In this document: positions 63,029-64,000 of the stretch, piece after piece
How the letters are laid out: every line of letters starts with the position of its first letter
How positions within the stretch are numbered: the stretch's first letter is position 1
Origin: Glandiceps talaboti
Lineage: Eukaryota > Hemichordata > Enteropneusta > Spengelidae
NCBI RefSeq assembly: GCF_964340395.1
Contig: NC_135557.1
Location: 10,651,460-10,715,459, forward strand
DNA: 64,000 bases
Direction of reading: 5' to 3'
Notes under the pieces: generated by a model
Told to the model about the DNA's origin: nothing
Databases searched by the model: none
What the model saw: only the letters and a program-made list of their open reading frames with translations
Translations under genes and position numbers: made by a program

Positions 63029-64000
63029 CTAAAGAAGAAGTAGAAAAATGACTGTTAGAACTTATAGTGAATTACACTTAGTACGGTAGTATATTTCGAA
63101 TGAAGATGACGAATCACATTTACTATTCAGTTATGTAAATATTAAAAGACATAAATGTACTGAGCAAGAGAGATTTGTTAGTACACATATATAAAGCCTG
63201 ATTAAAATCTGATGTGTCTACTACGGCTGGATGTATAATTTTACAGTAATTGCATGCTTAAATCTCTTTTTAATAACACACCCCATGATGTGGGTCATTT
63301 CATCTAATTCTAGGAAATAATTAGGCAACTAAATGAAAGCCAAATATCCCAACTTTTGAAATTAAACGAAAGTGGCATTATGATGAACTTTATATATATA
63401 TATCTTCTACTGTGTGACGTCAAACAGGGGTGATTTCAGAGCATATCACCCCTGTTCTACCGAACTATTTTTTCTCCGTACGAGTGTTCGTGTCAATCCC
63501 ACGCTACGATCAAGTTTATCGTAATAATTATGTGCTTTCAAAACGTAAATGCATACATTACGTTACATATATCCTTGGATGGCATGAGTTTGATACGTAG
63601 AAGTCCTTTTATTTTTATTTGATACATTTTATTCTATTTAAAAATCACGTAGATCGATGTAGCAGCCCGCAAGCTTAAGCTTACTTCCGGTTTTCCGTCG
63701 AGCTCAGATCTCCGAACTTACACAACCCGAGAAAATTTGATTAAAATGACGGCACAGAAGTCGTATTCAGACAATTCTACTTACGTTTTAAACTAAATTC
63801 GATATTACATGCACACCGCAAGGTTATAACCGATAATTTTGGTTGAGACACCACACAACAGTATGACCGATACCATACATATGGTAAGCTTGACCTCGCG
63901 ACAGGTCACGCGATTATGTAATTTGCATAGCCGTCAGGTGCCATTTTTTAATACGCGATGAAGAATATAGTGCGATGAAATGATGCAGTATTCGTAAAAT
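63029..64000. other. Upstream of ectodomain exons; no exon identified
   Basis: No signal peptide exon seen. A CRE palindrome TGACGTCA (63415-63422) overlaps the start of a 12-bp-stem hairpin (63423-63456). An ETS-like ACTTCCGG lies at 63683-63690 in a CpG-richer patch (63640-63960). These might mark a promoter or an intronic enhancer. Confidence 0.3.

Overview
The window is AT-rich, repeat-dense DNA with small exons, GT-AG introns, long microsatellites and non-LTR and DNA transposons. This is nuclear DNA of an invertebrate animal. A marine invertebrate deuterostome (cephalochordate, hemichordate or echinoderm) is my best guess, from the receptor kinase type and the repeat style, but the species cannot be fixed from sequence alone. 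No bacterial gene, CRISPR array or rRNA is visible, and I see no convincing tRNA gene.

Layout. 1-18 kb: copies of a ~2.0 kb unit in direct tandem, broken by a tRNA-derived SINE and by a 5.3 kb DNA element with ~38-bp terminal inverted repeats and a perfect 7-bp target duplication. 18-33 kb: no recognisable host gene; a mosaic of duplicated blocks with (TAA)n tails, a MITE whose empty site is seen in a paralogous block, and a small family of near-palindromic RFX/X-box-like sites. 33.7-37.7 kb: a decayed LINE of the CR1/Jockey/L2 group on the minus strand, with a nearly intact ORF1 and a frameshifted endonuclease-reverse transcriptase ORF2.

39.65-51.46 kb, minus strand: the main gene, a single-pass receptor tyrosine kinase that I assembled from 13 exons (1929 nt, 642 aa plus stop, every splice phase consistent). 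It has a signal-peptide-like start, one Ig domain, a multi-exon Ser/Thr-rich stalk, a TM helix, and a complete kinase of the FGFR/VEGFR/Tie/RET clade with Tie-like details and a short tail carrying a YINL motif.

60.7-63.0 kb, minus strand, upstream of that gene: a second receptor ectodomain. It has a Cys-containing extracellular exon, one Ig domain split over two exons, and a TM exon. I find no kinase exons for it between 60.7 and 51.5 kb. Its TM exon ends in phase 0, the same phase as the TM exon of the complete gene and the phase needed by the kinase exon at 47.9 kb. The ectodomain could therefore be a kinase-less decoy receptor, a broken tandem duplicate, or an alternative ectodomain spliced onto the shared kinase. 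Between the two receptors lies a pair of ~0.6-0.7 kb direct repeats that look like LTRs.
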